64,000 bases of DNA from NCBI RefSeq assembly GCF_034652275.1, contig NZ_JAXIWG010000001.1, forward strand, positions 1,240,001 to 1,304,000, written 5' to 3'. Below are positions 1 through 10,959 of the stretch, one piece after another (position 1 is the stretch's first letter; each line of letters begins with the position of its first letter). The notes under the pieces are model-generated. The model searched no databases, was not told the origin of the DNA, and saw only the letters and a program-made list of their open reading frames with translations. Origin of the DNA: Yoonia sp034652275. GTDB lineage: Bacteria > Pseudomonadota > Alphaproteobacteria > Rhodobacterales > Rhodobacteraceae. Made by a program: the position numbers and the translations under genes.

Positions 1-863
1 CCGTTGGCACGGCAACAGGCGGTGACCGTATTGGCCAGCAGACAGGCAATCGTCATCGGCCCCACCCCGCCCGGCACCGGCGTGATCGCCCCGGCCACGG
101 CGGCGCAAGCCGCGTAATCCACATCACCTACCAACCGCGTGCCACCATCATCACTAGCAATCCGGTTGATGCCCACGTCGATCACCGTCGCCCCCGGCTT
201 GATCCAATCGCCCTGCACCATACGCGCGCGGCCCACAGCGGCCACGACGATATCCGCCTGCCGGACCATCGCGGGCAGGTCAGCCGTGCGGCTATGCGCG
301 ATCGTAACGGTGCAGCTGTCGCCCAGCAGCAACTGCGCCATCGGCTTGCCCACGATATTGGACCGCCCGATCACCACCGCATGTTTGCCCGAAAGCGACC
401 CGTGATGATCGCGCAGCAACATCAGGCAGCCCAAAGGCGTGCAAGGCACCATCGCCTTTTGCCCCGTGCCCAACAGCCCCACGTTCGAGATATGGAACCC
501 GTCCACATCCTTGGCCGGATCGATGCTGTTGATGACCAAATCGCTGTTCAGATGCTTGGGCAACGGCAGTTGCACAAGGATACCATGCACCGCCGGATCA
601 GCGTTCAGCTTGGCGATCAGCGCCAGCAGATCGGCCTCAGACGTGGTGTCAGGCAGGCGGTGCTCAAAGCTGCGCATCCCCACCTCGACCGTCATCTTGC
701 CTTTACTGCGGACATAGACCTGACTTGCGGGATCTTCGCCCACCAGTACAACGGCCAGCCCCGGCACGATGCCATGACCCTCTTTCAAGCCCGCTACGTG
801 ACCCGCGATAGTCACCCGCAGCTTGGCCGCAAAAGCCTTGCCGTCCAGAACTTGTGCCGTCAT
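1..863 (-). CDS. folD: Bifunctional methylenetetrahydrofolate dehydrogenase/cyclohydrolase FolD (3' end outside window)
   Basis: FolD oxidises 5,10-methylene-THF with NADP and hydrolyses the methenyl product to 10-formyl-THF in the cytosol. The reading frame starts MTAQVLDGKAFAAKLR and contains the family motifs VGEDPASQVYVRSK (substrate Lys), a VQLPLPKHL stretch, the GRSNIVGKP nucleotide-binding loop and, near the edge, a TPVPGGVGPMT block. About 287 residues are present, so only the last few are cut off by the window. Its ATG overlaps the stop of the upstream chorismate mutase gene (ATGA). With fhs two genes upstream it forms a C1-folate group in which Fhs makes 10-formyl-THF and FolD interconverts it. 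Identification is firm. Confidence 0.96.
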   Translation of the reverse strand, partial: MTAQVLDGKAFAAKLRVTIAGHVAGLKEGHGIVPGLAVVLVGEDPASQVYVRSKGKMTVEVGMRSFEHRLPDTTSEADLLALIAKLNADPAVHGILVQLPLPKHLNSDLVINSIDPAKDVDGFHISNVGLLGTGQKAMVPCTPLGCLMLLRDHHGSLSGKHAVVIGRSNIVGKPMAQLLLGDSCTVTIAHSRTADLPAMVRQADIVVAAVGRARMVQGDWIKPGATVIDVGINRIASDDGGTRLVGDVDYAACAAVAGAITPVPGGVGPMTIACLLANTVTACCRAN

Positions 864-1177
864 TGGATATCTTTCCTGTCGCTGTCCGGCCCAAGCCGGG
901 TTTCCTCGCGCGCGATCGACCAGTCGATCAACTGCCGCCAAAGCACCTCAACCAGATCAGGCGACAGGCCCTGCGCCGCCGCATGACCGCGCACATTGGC
1001 CACCACCTCTTCCACGCGGGGGGTGATCCGGGCGGGCAGACCTGCCACAGCCTTGATCGCCGCCGCGCGGTCGATATAGGCAGCGCGTTCGGCCAGTATC
1101 CGCACGAGGTCGGCGTCGATCCGGTCGATTTCGGCCCGGATATCGGCCATATCGTTGCAATCCTGCGGTATCTTCAC
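860..1177 (-). CDS. Chorismate mutase, AroQ-class
   Basis: Predicted 105-residue all-helical chorismate mutase (chorismate to prephenate, first step to Phe/Tyr). The sequence shows the short AroQ-alpha pattern: an N-terminal DCxDM segment, then DIRAEIDRIDADLVRILAER, an AIK motif near residue 50, and a C-terminal WRQLIDWSIAREE helix. I chose the GTG at 1177 because it has AAGGA six bases upstream and keeps the DC-DM segment common in Rhodobacterales homologues. The ATG at 1150 (96 residues) is the alternative. It lies between fhs and folD and overlaps the folD start by four bases, so the two are probably co-translated. A related pericyclic activity such as isochorismate-pyruvate lyase cannot be excluded. 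Confidence 0.85.
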   Translation of the reverse strand: MKIPQDCNDMADIRAEIDRIDADLVRILAERAAYIDRAAAIKAVAGLPARITPRVEEVVANVRGHAAAQGLSPDLVEVLWRQLIDWSIAREETRLGPDSDRKDIQ

Positions 1178-1251
1178 ATCCGGTCCTTTTTGCTTGGGGC
1201 CGCTTGCCGGATACGCCCTCGGGCGCGCGATGACAACAGCGACAAGCCGCC

Positions 1252-2928
1252 TCAGAACAACCCTTCGATCTGACCGTCCGCATTGAGCATGATGGTTTCT
1301 GCCGATGGCACGCGCGGCAGGCCCGGCATGGTCATGATCTCGCCGCAGATGGCGACGATGAAACCGGCACCGGCACTCAGCCTTACCTCGCGCACAGGAA
1401 TGGTGAACCCCGTAGGCGCGCCGCGACGTTCGGGATCTGTGGTAAAGCTGTATTGTGTCTTTGCCATACAGACCGGCAGATGGCCGTATCCCTGATCTTC
1501 CCATTGCTTGAGTTGGTCGCGGATCTTGCCATCCACGATCACCCCGTCCGCGCGATAGATCTTTTGGGCAATGGTCTCTATCTTCTCGAACAGGCCCATC
1601 TCGTCAGGATAGATCGGGGCAAAGTTCGCCGCATCCTTATCCGCGATATCGGCAACCAGCGTCGCAAGATCGGCGATCCCTGCCGACCCATGCGCCCAAT
1701 GCTTGCACAAGACGGCTTGCGAGCCTTGCGTGGCGACATAGGCCTTTACAGCATCCACCTCTGCATTGGTGTCCGTCACAAAATGGTTGATCGCGACGAC
1801 AACCGGCACGCCAAAGGATTTCACGTTCTCGATATGGCGACCCAGATTGGCGCAACCGGCCTGCACGGCATCGACATTCTCGGCCCCGAGATCGGCTTTG
1901 GCCACGCCGCCGTTCATCTTCATCGCGCGCACCGTGGCCACGACGACAACGCAGGACGGCGCAATGCCCGCCTTGCGGCATTTGATATTCATGAACTTTT
2001 CGGCGCCCAGATCGGCGCCGAAACCGGCCTCGGTCACGACATAATCAGCCAGCTTCAGCGCGGTCGTCGTCGCCGTCACCGAATTGCACCCATGCGCGAT
2101 ATTGGCAAAGGGGCCACCATGCACAAAGGCGGGGTTGTTTTCCAGCGTTTGCACAAGGTTCGGCTGCAGCGCATCCTTGAGCAGGACCGTCATCGCGCCA
2201 TCCGCCTTGAGATCGCGGCAATAGACGGGCGATTTGTCGCGGCGATAGGCGACGATGATATCGCCCAGCCGCTTTTGCAGATCGGCCAGATTGCGGGCCA
2301 GACACAGGATCGCCATGACCTCGGAGGCGACAGTGATATCGAACCCCGCCTCGCGCGGGTAACCGTTGGCCACCCCGCCCAGTGACGCGGTGATCTGGCG
2401 CAAGGCGCGGTCGTTCATATCCATGACCCGCCGCCAGACGACACGGCGGATGTCGATATCGAGGCTGTTGCCCCAATAGACATGGTTGTCGATCATCGCG
2501 GCCAGCAGATTGTGGGCAGATGTGATGGCATGGAAATCGCCGGTGAAATGCAGGTTCATATCCTCCATCGGGATCACCTGCGCATAGCCGCCGCCTGCCG
2601 CACCGCCTTTCATCCCGAAACAGGGCCCGAGCGAGGCTTCGCGGATACAGACCACCGCCTTCTTGCCGATGGCGTTCAACCCGTCCCCAAGACCCACGGT
2701 CGTCGTGGTCTTGCCTTCGCCCGCTGGCGTGGGGTTGATCGCGGTCACAAGGATCAGCTTGCCATCGGGGCGATCCTGCACGGCGTCGATCAGGCGCTGG
2801 CTGACCTTGGCCTTGTCATGGCCGTAAGGCACGAGGTCGTCGACCTGAATGCCGAGCTTTGCGCCGATCTCTTGAATGGGGCGCTTGGTCGCGGCGCGGG
2901 CGATCTCGATATCGGATTTAATTGCCAT
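1252..2928 (-). CDS. fhs: Formate-tetrahydrofolate ligase
   Basis: ATP-dependent ligase that makes 10-formyl-THF from formate and THF. The product has 558 residues, the normal size. It starts MAIKSDIEIARAA and contains the P-loop region TPAGEGKTTTT at about 65-75, the GGAAGGGYAQ folate/nucleotide segment and the HGGPFANIAHGCNS block typical of Fhs. The ATG at 2928 is preceded by AGGAAAGATCAC; an in-frame ATG eight codons earlier has no such site. It is the first gene of a likely fhs-chorismate mutase-folD operon. In this group of bacteria Fhs is often used to channel C1 units from methylated compounds or formate; that role here is inference. Confidence 0.97.
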   Translation of the reverse strand: MAIKSDIEIARAATKRPIQEIGAKLGIQVDDLVPYGHDKAKVSQRLIDAVQDRPDGKLILVTAINPTPAGEGKTTTTVGLGDGLNAIGKKAVVCIREASLGPCFGMKGGAAGGGYAQVIPMEDMNLHFTGDFHAITSAHNLLAAMIDNHVYWGNSLDIDIRRVVWRRVMDMNDRALRQITASLGGVANGYPREAGFDITVASEVMAILCLARNLADLQKRLGDIIVAYRRDKSPVYCRDLKADGAMTVLLKDALQPNLVQTLENNPAFVHGGPFANIAHGCNSVTATTTALKLADYVVTEAGFGADLGAEKFMNIKCRKAGIAPSCVVVVATVRAMKMNGGVAKADLGAENVDAVQAGCANLGRHIENVKSFGVPVVVAINHFVTDTNAEVDAVKAYVATQGSQAVLCKHWAHGSAGIADLATLVADIADKDAANFAPIYPDEMGLFEKIETIAQKIYRADGVIVDGKIRDQLKQWEDQGYGHLPVCMAKTQYSFTTDPERRGAPTGFTIPVREVRLSAGAGFIVAICGEIMTMPGLPRVPSAETIMLNADGQIEGLF

Positions 2929-2992
2929 GTGATCTTTCCTGTGTCTGGCCATGTCCTCTTTTCTAAAGAGGCGCTTGCACCCGCCGTCCCTT

Positions 2993-3026
2993 GATTGCGA
3001 CGCAATCCGCCCCGCCAGCGGCGGGG
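2993..3026. promoter_or_regulatory. Inverted repeat and GC hairpin upstream of fhs
   Basis: GATTGCG-A-CGCAATC (2993-3007) is a perfect 7-bp dyad 65 bases upstream of the fhs start. Next to it CCCCGCC-AGC-GGCGGGG (3010-3026) is a hairpin directly after the MOSC gene stop at 3028. The first could be an operator for the fhs operon and the second a weak terminator without a T-run. Both are seen in the sequence; the functions are guesses. Confidence 0.35.
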
Positions 3027-3027
3027 G

Positions 3028-3606
3028 TCAGGCGCGCCAAGCCCGCTGGCCCGGCACATGCAGCGTCACGGCATCGCCCACACGCACATGGCCTTCGCGT
3101 TCGACCCATGCGGTGACGCCGCGCTTGTCCTTGGCCGCCGCCTTGAACCGGTCGCCCGCGCCCGGATGGTCGGCGTTGATCGCCTTGGCGGGCAGATGGC
3201 AGGGCTGGTTTTCCATATCGACGACAATGGCCGACCCGTCGGGAAACTGGAGCCGCGACGAGGGCGGCAGATGCGTGAAATCCGGAATGCCGCGCACCAC
3301 CAGCGACGCGCCCGCATAGGCCGGATCAAGATCGTCCAGCCCGCAATCGGCGGCGATCTGCGCCAGTTCCTCGGCGGACATCACGCAAAGCTGGCGCACG
3401 TTGCGGATTTCCGTGCCGCGCGGATGCTGGCTGACCACACGCGAACAGGACGGGCGTGTCAGGCCGCCATGCGCCTCGCCGGGAATGCCCGCATAGGTCA
3501 GCTGCGCCTCTTGCACCGCGACCGAGGTCAGCGCGGCCTCACGGTCGGGCACCAGACCCAACCAGACAACTTCGCCGATGATCTCTGTCTTCTTCAACGC
3601 GGGCAT
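3028..3606 (-). CDS. MOSC-domain protein
   Basis: 192-residue MOSC-domain protein, related to the C-terminal domain of molybdenum cofactor sulfurase. The start MPALKKTEIIGEV is preceded by an excellent AGGAGGT five bases from the ATG. Family features include a GIPGEAHGGLTRPSCSRV stretch (residues about 39-56), a NVRQLCVMS segment and a conserved Cys followed by LPAK (ENQPCHLPAK, near 135). MOSC proteins bind sulfur or molybdenum cofactor ligands, but the substrate of this stand-alone form is unknown. It sits upstream of fhs on the same strand, separated by a hairpin, and downstream of the ftsH terminator. Confidence 0.88.
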   Translation of the reverse strand: MPALKKTEIIGEVVWLGLVPDREAALTSVAVQEAQLTYAGIPGEAHGGLTRPSCSRVVSQHPRGTEIRNVRQLCVMSAEELAQIAADCGLDDLDPAYAGASLVVRGIPDFTHLPPSSRLQFPDGSAIVVDMENQPCHLPAKAINADHPGAGDRFKAAAKDKRGVTAWVEREGHVRVGDAVTLHVPGQRAWRA

Positions 3607-3703
3607 GGCCGACCTCCTGCTACTGCGCGCAACATTGGCCGCGCGCGGCGCAAAAAGACAAGTCATCTTCCGAGAAAAAAAGTCCGCACCGGAGCTGCAA
3701 CGC

Positions 3704-3730
3704 AAAACGCCGCCCCGCGGGGCGGCGTTT
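3704..3730 (-). terminator. Rho-independent terminator after ftsH
   Basis: A 12-bp perfect stem (AAACGCCGCCCC/GGGGCGGCGTTT with a GC centre) lies six bases downstream of the ftsH stop on the minus strand and is followed by a T-run. It has A and T runs on both sides and could work in both directions. Confidence 0.85.
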
Positions 3731-3736
3731 GATCGG

Positions 3737-5650
<1,914 letters not shown>

Positions 5651-5709
5651 GGGGGACTCCTATCACATCGTCATACAGGCGACAGACTCGTGCCTGTGTG
5701 GTTGTTATT

Positions 5710-5737
5710 AGAATAGGGACAAACCGCCGATCTTCAA
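5710..5737 (-). promoter_or_regulatory. Putative ftsH promoter
   Basis: On the minus strand TTGAAG (5732-5737), a 16-bp spacer and TATTCT (5710-5715) form a fair sigma-70 promoter 60 bases before the TTG start. The overlapping CCCTATTCT resembles an RpoH -10 element, which would fit a heat-shock gene. It has not been mapped experimentally. Confidence 0.45.
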
Positions 5738-5758
5738 TGCGCAAAGCCGTGCGCAGGG

Positions 5759-6961
5759 CTATTCCGCGACAATCTGCGCGGACCAATCTGCACCAAATCC
5801 TGCCAAAGGTGCGGAAACCAGCATATCTCCGCGCCAGACCGCGGGTGTTGCCTGCAAGGACCGGCGCGGCAACCCGCTGTGCCGCCAGTCGGGGCAAAGG
5901 TCGATCCCCGCGCCAAGCGCCCGCACGGCAAGGTCAGCGGCATGCGGCCCCGACAGCCGCCAGCGCCCGTCCCATAGCGCGGTCGTCGGCGCCTTGAGGT
6001 CCGCGACAGCCTTGGGTTCGCGGCCCACGCGCAGCACCGGCCCTTCGAAGCTCATCAGGCACCCGCCCAGCGTCGCCCCTTGCCCGTCAAACAAGGATTG
6101 CATCAGGCGCAACTGTTCGTCGCGGCGGGGCGCAGCCAGATGCCGGTTCACCTGCCCCATTGCAGCCAGCACCAGACGGCGGGCCTGTTCCTGCGACAGC
6201 GTCCGCAACGGCAGCGTGACCAGCACATCGCCTTTCTGGTGCAGCAGACAGGCGCGGGCCAGATCGACAGTCTGGTCGTCCAGCGCCGCCGCAGCAGCAG
6301 CCATGTTCTGGGCAACCTGCCCCAAAGCTTGCGGCGTCAGCCCCAGTTCCGCGAGCAGACCCGCCGCCTGCCTGATCCTGATCCGCGTATAAGCCGGGTC
6401 ATCATTGGACGGATCTTCGTACCAGACGTGCCCCCGCGTGCTCAGGTCGTCGCGCAGCGCGGATCGCGTGACGTGCAGCAAAGGCCGGTGATACCGCAGG
6501 CCGTCGCGCAGAGTGACAGGGGCCATACCAGCCAAGCCGTCCACCCCCGCGCCGCGCGCCAGCGCCATGATGATCGTTTCCACCTGATCGTCAGCAGTAT
6601 GGCCAAGCGCGATATCAGTAATCCTTTGAGCCTGCGCCCAACCAGCCAAGAGATGATATCGCGCCTGACGCGCCTGATCCTGCAGGTTGCCCCGCCCGTC
6701 CCAGCCCGTCCATTTCAGGGTCTGGTGCGCAAAGCCATAGCCCCTGCAAATACCCGCAACCATCGCACATTCTATAGCACTTTCAGGCCGCAGGCCGTGA
6801 TCGACAGATGCAACACTGATCCTGCCACCATACGCAGCGGCCAGATGCAGCAGTGCAAGGGAATCTCCCCCGCCGGAAACGGCAAAACCGACGGGACAGC
6901 CGCTTTGCAACAGCGCGATGAAGGCGGGCGCAAGTCGCGGTGGCTGCGAGGTTACTGGCAT
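5759..6961 (-). CDS. tilS: tRNA(Ile)-lysidine synthetase TilS
   Basis: Modifies C34 of the CAU-anticodon isoleucine tRNA to lysidine so that it reads AUA. The 400-residue protein carries the N-type PP-loop SGGGDS at residues 29-34, the LGHTADDQVET motif near 130 and a CC-ARG-DGL(A)GM segment (ARGAGVDGLAGM) that are diagnostic of TilS. Its ATG lies inside the last codons of cpoB (10-bp overlap), so it is translationally coupled to the tol-pal operon. ftsH follows 108 bp downstream with its own promoter. The C-terminal domain is less conserved, as usual. Confidence 0.94.
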   Translation of the reverse strand: MPVTSQPPRLAPAFIALLQSGCPVGFAVSGGGDSLALLHLAAAYGGRISVASVDHGLRPESAIECAMVAGICRGYGFAHQTLKWTGWDGRGNLQDQARQARYHLLAGWAQAQRITDIALGHTADDQVETIIMALARGAGVDGLAGMAPVTLRDGLRYHRPLLHVTRSALRDDLSTRGHVWYEDPSNDDPAYTRIRIRQAAGLLAELGLTPQALGQVAQNMAAAAAALDDQTVDLARACLLHQKGDVLVTLPLRTLSQEQARRLVLAAMGQVNRHLAAPRRDEQLRLMQSLFDGQGATLGGCLMSFEGPVLRVGREPKAVADLKAPTTALWDGRWRLSGPHAADLAVRALGAGIDLCPDWRHSGLPRRSLQATPAVWRGDMLVSAPLAGFGADWSAQIVAE

Positions 6962-7773
6962 CCCAGGTTTTGCATCGCCATCCGCGCATCATTCACCGCG
7001 GGGCTGCCGGGAAAACGCACGTTGACCTCAGCCAAGGTCAGACAGGCATCCTGTGTCTGCCCGATGGCACCCAAGGCTGCGCCAAGCCGGAACAGCGATT
7101 GCGGGGCGCGCTGGCCCACGGGATCTGCGGAAAAGGATTCCAGAAAGGCGCGGGCGGCACTGGTATTCTCGCCCAGCCCTTCCAGCGCCTGACCGCGGAT
7201 GAACGCTGCCTCGGGCGCTAGCGGGCTTCCCGGATAGGTCGTGGCAAAGGCCGATAGCTGGTCCACGGCGCCGCGAAAGTCACCCGAGGCGAGCGCCTCC
7301 TGCGCCCGCCGGATGTCGTCTTGTTCGCCGATTGCTACTGCAGGGCCGCCGGTCACTGGCGGCAGGTTGGCGACGGGCACGCCCGCCGAATTATCGACAC
7401 CGCCCAAGGACGGCGTGTCCCCAAGGTTCGCGATATCGCAGTTTGGTTCCAGTTCGCACAGGCGGAATTCCAGATCACCGATCCGGTTTGTCCCGTCTAC
7501 GGTGATGCGGTTGACGCGGAATTCCAGTTCTTCCGCTTTGGAGGTCAGCCGCTGCAGTTCCGCCTCGATCGCGTTGAGCCGGTCAAGCGGCGTCGCCCCA
7601 GCAATACCCGTGGACAAAGCGCCAGTCGTGGAAAGTTCCGAGCGCAGCCGCTGCACATCGACATAAAGCGCGGTCAGCTGCTGGCGGATGTCCGCCAGCG
7701 TCTGATCCTGTGCTGCGGCGGGCAAAGGGGCCAACAGAACGGCACAAACGGCAAGAATACGGTGCAGCATCAT
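6952..7773 (-). CDS. cpoB: Tol-Pal system protein CpoB (YbgF)
   Basis: Periplasmic coordinator of the Tol-Pal complex with peptidoglycan synthesis. The product has 273 residues: a signal peptide (MLHRILAVCAVLLAPLPAAAQ, cut near 22), a coiled-coil region (about 23-85, rich in Leu, Gln and Arg), a low-complexity linker, and C-terminal TPR repeats (about 145-270, including SGDFRGAVDQLSAF and PEAAFIRGQALEGLG). It lies after pal in the standard tolQRAB-pal-cpoB order and overlaps tilS. Two adjacent ATG codons make the exact start uncertain by one residue. Confidence 0.93.
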   Translation of the reverse strand: MMLHRILAVCAVLLAPLPAAAQDQTLADIRQQLTALYVDVQRLRSELSTTGALSTGIAGATPLDRLNAIEAELQRLTSKAEELEFRVNRITVDGTNRIGDLEFRLCELEPNCDIANLGDTPSLGGVDNSAGVPVANLPPVTGGPAVAIGEQDDIRRAQEALASGDFRGAVDQLSAFATTYPGSPLAPEAAFIRGQALEGLGENTSAARAFLESFSADPVGQRAPQSLFRLGAALGAIGQTQDACLTLAEVNVRFPGSPAVNDARMAMQNLGCQ

Positions 7774-7789
7774 TGGCCCCCGGTCTGGA

Positions 7790-8332
7790 TCAGCTGGTCA
7801 TCGCCGAGAAGGACAAGACCGTCACGGCCCTGCGGTTCTTGGAATAGCAGGCCTCGTTGGAGCAGATCTCCACCGGGCGTTCCTTGCCATAGCTCGTGAC
7901 TTCCAGACGCGACGACGGCACACCGCGCGACACAAGGTATTCGCGCACCGCATTGGCGCGGCGGAACCCGAGAGCGAGGTTGTATTCGCGTGTGCCCTGT
8001 TCGTCGGCATGGCCTTCGATGACAGCGCGGTAATCGGTGTTGGTCAACAGCCACTGGGCCTGTCCGTCAAGAATGGTCCGTCCTTCAGGGGTGATCGTGG
8101 ACTGGTCAACCGCGAACAAGACGCGGTCACCGATGGTCTGGTTGAAGAACATCGGGCTGCGCGGATCGCTGGCCGAGCCCGCCATACCGGCATTCATGCC
8201 GAACCCGTCAGCACCACCGGCACCACCGGCACCGCCTGCGCCACCGGCACCCGCGCCAAAACGGTTTGGATTGGTACAGGCCGCAGTGGCCAGCACCAAA
8301 AGCAAGACTGTCGCCTTTGTCATCATTTTCAT
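7790..8332 (-). CDS. pal: Peptidoglycan-associated lipoprotein Pal
   Basis: Outer-membrane lipoprotein that binds peptidoglycan and TolB. The 180 residues contain a lipoprotein signal ending LATAAC, a Gly-rich linker (GAGGAGGAGG, about 28-45) and a C-terminal OmpA-like domain. That domain includes the peptide-binding pattern EGHADEQGTREYNLALGFRRA near 115-135 and a terminal RRAV block. It sits between tolB and cpoB, on the same strand, 16 bp before cpoB. The Gly-rich linker is unusually repetitive. Confidence 0.96.
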   Translation of the reverse strand: MKMMTKATVLLLVLATAACTNPNRFGAGAGGAGGAGGAGGADGFGMNAGMAGSASDPRSPMFFNQTIGDRVLFAVDQSTITPEGRTILDGQAQWLLTNTDYRAVIEGHADEQGTREYNLALGFRRANAVREYLVSRGVPSSRLEVTSYGKERPVEICSNEACYSKNRRAVTVLSFSAMTS

Positions 8333-8410
8333 GGGTTGATCCTGTTTATCTGCTCATTTTCATCAGTATAGCATGGCAATCGGGGTCTGGGAACGGCTTG
8401 TGCCGCCCGG

Positions 8411-9724
8411 TCAGGGCTGCAATGGCCCCCAGGACGCATCCGAGGCGGCACCTTGGATCGGGACAGCCCGCAGGTTGCGCCCCGAAATATCGACCGAGTA
8501 GAGCGCGCTGGCCCCGTCGGCACCTTGGGTTTCGCGGGTGAACATGATCACGCGGCCATTGGGCGACCAAGTCGGGCCTTCATCAAGGAAGGACGATGTC
8601 AGCAACCGCTCCTCGGACCCGTCGGTGCGCATCACGCCGATATGGAAACGCCCCGCGTTCATCTTGGTAAAGGCCACGAGATCACCGCGCGGCGACCAAA
8701 CGGGGGTGGAATAGCGCCCTTCGCCAAAGGAAATCCGGCGCGCGTCCCCGCCCGAGGATGACATGATATACAGCTGTTGGCTGCCCGAACGGTCGCTTTC
8801 AAACACAATCTGCGATCCGTCGGGCGACAGGCTGGGTGCCGTGTCGATCGACGGCGTCGCCGTCAGCCGCACATGCTGGCCCGTGTCCAGATCGGTGCGG
8901 TAGATATCGGTGGTGCCACCGTTGGACAGGCTGTAGATCACCTGCCGCCCGTCACGCGAAAACCGCGGGCTGAACGACATCTCGCCGGGGGCTGTGGCGA
9001 TCTGGCGGCGGCCGACGTTGGAGACATCCAGCAGGTTGATCCGCGGGAAACCGGACTCAAAGCTGGTATAAAGCACCTGATCTCCGCGTGGCGAGAAACG
9101 CGGCGCCAGCACAATGCTGCTGCTATCGGTCAGGAACTGGACGTTGGCACCATCGTAATCCATGATCGCCAAACGCTTCAGCCGGTTGTCCTTGGGGCCG
9201 CTTTCAGCCACGAACACCACGCGGCTGTCGAAATAGCCGCCCTCGCCCGTGATCCGGCTATAGACGGCATCGGACACCTTATGCCCCATGCGCCGCCAGC
9301 CAGCGGTGGTTCCGGCAAACTGCAGCCCGCTGCCCAGTTCCTGCCCCGAGAAGATATCGAACAGACGGAATTTGACATTGACCTGATCGCCGTTGACGCT
9401 GACCGCACCCACAACAAGCGCCTGTGCGTTCACCGCCCGCCAGTCAGCGAAAGCCACCGGCTGCGCGAAAGAATTGACCTGAGAGATGAAGGCATTGGCG
9501 GGCACTTCGCGGAAAAGGCCCGTGCCGGACAGGTTCTGTGCGACAAGCCGTGTCAGTTCGTTGGCAAGCTGGCCCGCCTGCGGATTTTCCGCCTCGAAGG
9601 TCGGCACCGCAAAGGTGATCGGTTCGATCACACCATCCGTGATCGTCAGACGCAAGGGCCCGCCCTGCGCCAAGGCAGGACCGGCCAGCATCAATGCGAT
9701 CAACAAGGTCAAAATTCTTTTCAT
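8411..9724 (-). CDS. tolB: Tol-Pal translocation protein TolB
   Basis: Periplasmic beta-propeller that links Pal, TolA and outer-membrane lipoproteins. The 437 residues start with a clear signal peptide (MKRILTLLIALMLAGPALAQ). An N-terminal alpha/beta domain (about 25-165) precedes a six-bladed propeller with WD40-like PD40 repeats, for example APRFSPRGDQVLYTS, SPRFSRDGRQVIYS and APSLSPDGSQIVFES (about 200-430). It lies between tolA and pal in the usual order. Confidence 0.97.
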   Translation of the reverse strand: MKRILTLLIALMLAGPALAQGGPLRLTITDGVIEPITFAVPTFEAENPQAGQLANELTRLVAQNLSGTGLFREVPANAFISQVNSFAQPVAFADWRAVNAQALVVGAVSVNGDQVNVKFRLFDIFSGQELGSGLQFAGTTAGWRRMGHKVSDAVYSRITGEGGYFDSRVVFVAESGPKDNRLKRLAIMDYDGANVQFLTDSSSIVLAPRFSPRGDQVLYTSFESGFPRINLLDVSNVGRRQIATAPGEMSFSPRFSRDGRQVIYSLSNGGTTDIYRTDLDTGQHVRLTATPSIDTAPSLSPDGSQIVFESDRSGSQQLYIMSSSGGDARRISFGEGRYSTPVWSPRGDLVAFTKMNAGRFHIGVMRTDGSEERLLTSSFLDEGPTWSPNGRVIMFTRETQGADGASALYSVDISGRNLRAVPIQGAASDASWGPLQP

Positions 9725-9827
9725 CTTCTCTGCCTCATGCGCTGCGGGGCATCGGCCCTGTCAGCATCGTTTTTGCGTCATTGCGGGGCCTATACACGCA
9801 GGGCGGCCCGGCTGCACCTGTCTTTCT

Positions 9828-10958
9828 TTATCTCAATCGCATACCGCTGGGGTCAAATGTAATCACAACTTCGCGCCACTGGTCATATTTGTCAGCCGGT
9901 AGCTGATATCCGCCACGTTGGCAGCGCAGGATCGCGCGGCGGGCCGCCTCGAATGCCGTGTTGATGGCCGATTGGTCGCCGCTAGACGATAACAAGCGCG
10001 GTTCGCCGTCCACTGTTCCGTCGCGGTTCAGGGTAAACCCGACCTCGACCGTCACGCGCGCGGCCACCGATCCGGGGTCCACGTTCCAGCAGCTGTTGAC
10101 CGCGATGCGGAAACTGTCGCGTTCGGACCCAGTCATAGGCGGGCCGGCCGGCACGGCGGGGGCGGAACTGCTTGCGACAGCGGCGGCAAGCGCGTCGGCC
10201 ACGGCATCGCTGGTATCAGGGACGGGGACGGGTGTCGGCGCAGGTGTCGGCGTAGGTTCTGCGGTTGCGGTCTCTTGTTGCGGCGCGGGCACAGGCGGGA
10301 CAGGTCGCGCAGGCCGCGCGACCGGGCGCAGCGAGGTGTCGACGGCACCGCGCGGGCGTTCGTCGGCGATCACGATCTCGGTCGCGGTCTGTTCGGGGGC
10401 GGTCGCCTGCTGTTCGGGAACGACAACCTCGGCCGAGGTGCTTTCGTCGGGCACAACAGCCTCGCGCGCGATGTCGGAAATCTGCGCATCCTGCGGCGGC
10501 GGTGCCGTCGGGGTCGAGGCGACCCGGTTCGCAGGCGCCTCGGTCGGATCATCGCTTGGCGGCAGGTCGGGCGCAGGCGCCGGAGCAGCAGGTGGTTCCG
10601 GGGCAACAGGAGCCGTATCGGGCACATCGGCGGGCGGCGTTTCCGGCACAGGCGGCGGTGGCGTCTCGACCACGGGCGGCTCTACCGGCGCAGGCTGCGG
10701 CGCGGGTTCCGGCGGGGTTTCCACGACCGGCGGCGGCGGCGTTTCTTCGATAACAGGCTGAACCGGGGCGGTTGGCGGTGCATCCCCCGGCTCTGGCGTG
10801 CGGGCCGCCATCATCTGTTCGAATTCTTCACCCGACATGATGGACACATCCATGACTTGCACAGGCAGGGGCGTCGACTGCATGCCCCACCCAAGCAGAA
10901 GCCAGCCGATCAACCCCACATGGCCGACCGCAGAGATATACGTGCCCGGCGTCTGCAT
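9828..10958 (-). CDS. tolA: Cell envelope protein TolA
   Basis: Inner-membrane protein that connects TolQR to TolB/Pal across the periplasm. The start MQTPGTYISAVGH is one base after the tolR stop. One TM helix (about 8-27) is followed by a roughly 240-residue linker very rich in Pro, Ala, Glu and Thr with repeated VVETPP units. The linker replaces the Ala/Lys helix of E. coli TolA. A C-terminal TonB/TolA-like domain follows (about 275-376, with SCWNVDPGS and ARVTVEVGFTLNRDGTV). The 376-residue length is normal for alphaproteobacteria. The identity of the linker part rests on context. Confidence 0.93.
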   Translation of the reverse strand: MQTPGTYISAVGHVGLIGWLLLGWGMQSTPLPVQVMDVSIMSGEEFEQMMAARTPEPGDAPPTAPVQPVIEETPPPPVVETPPEPAPQPAPVEPPVVETPPPPVPETPPADVPDTAPVAPEPPAAPAPAPDLPPSDDPTEAPANRVASTPTAPPPQDAQISDIAREAVVPDESTSAEVVVPEQQATAPEQTATEIVIADERPRGAVDTSLRPVARPARPVPPVPAPQQETATAEPTPTPAPTPVPVPDTSDAVADALAAAVASSSAPAVPAGPPMTGSERDSFRIAVNSCWNVDPGSVAARVTVEVGFTLNRDGTVDGEPRLLSSSGDQSAINTAFEAARRAILRCQRGGYQLPADKYDQWREVVITFDPSGMRLR

Positions 10959-10959
10959 A

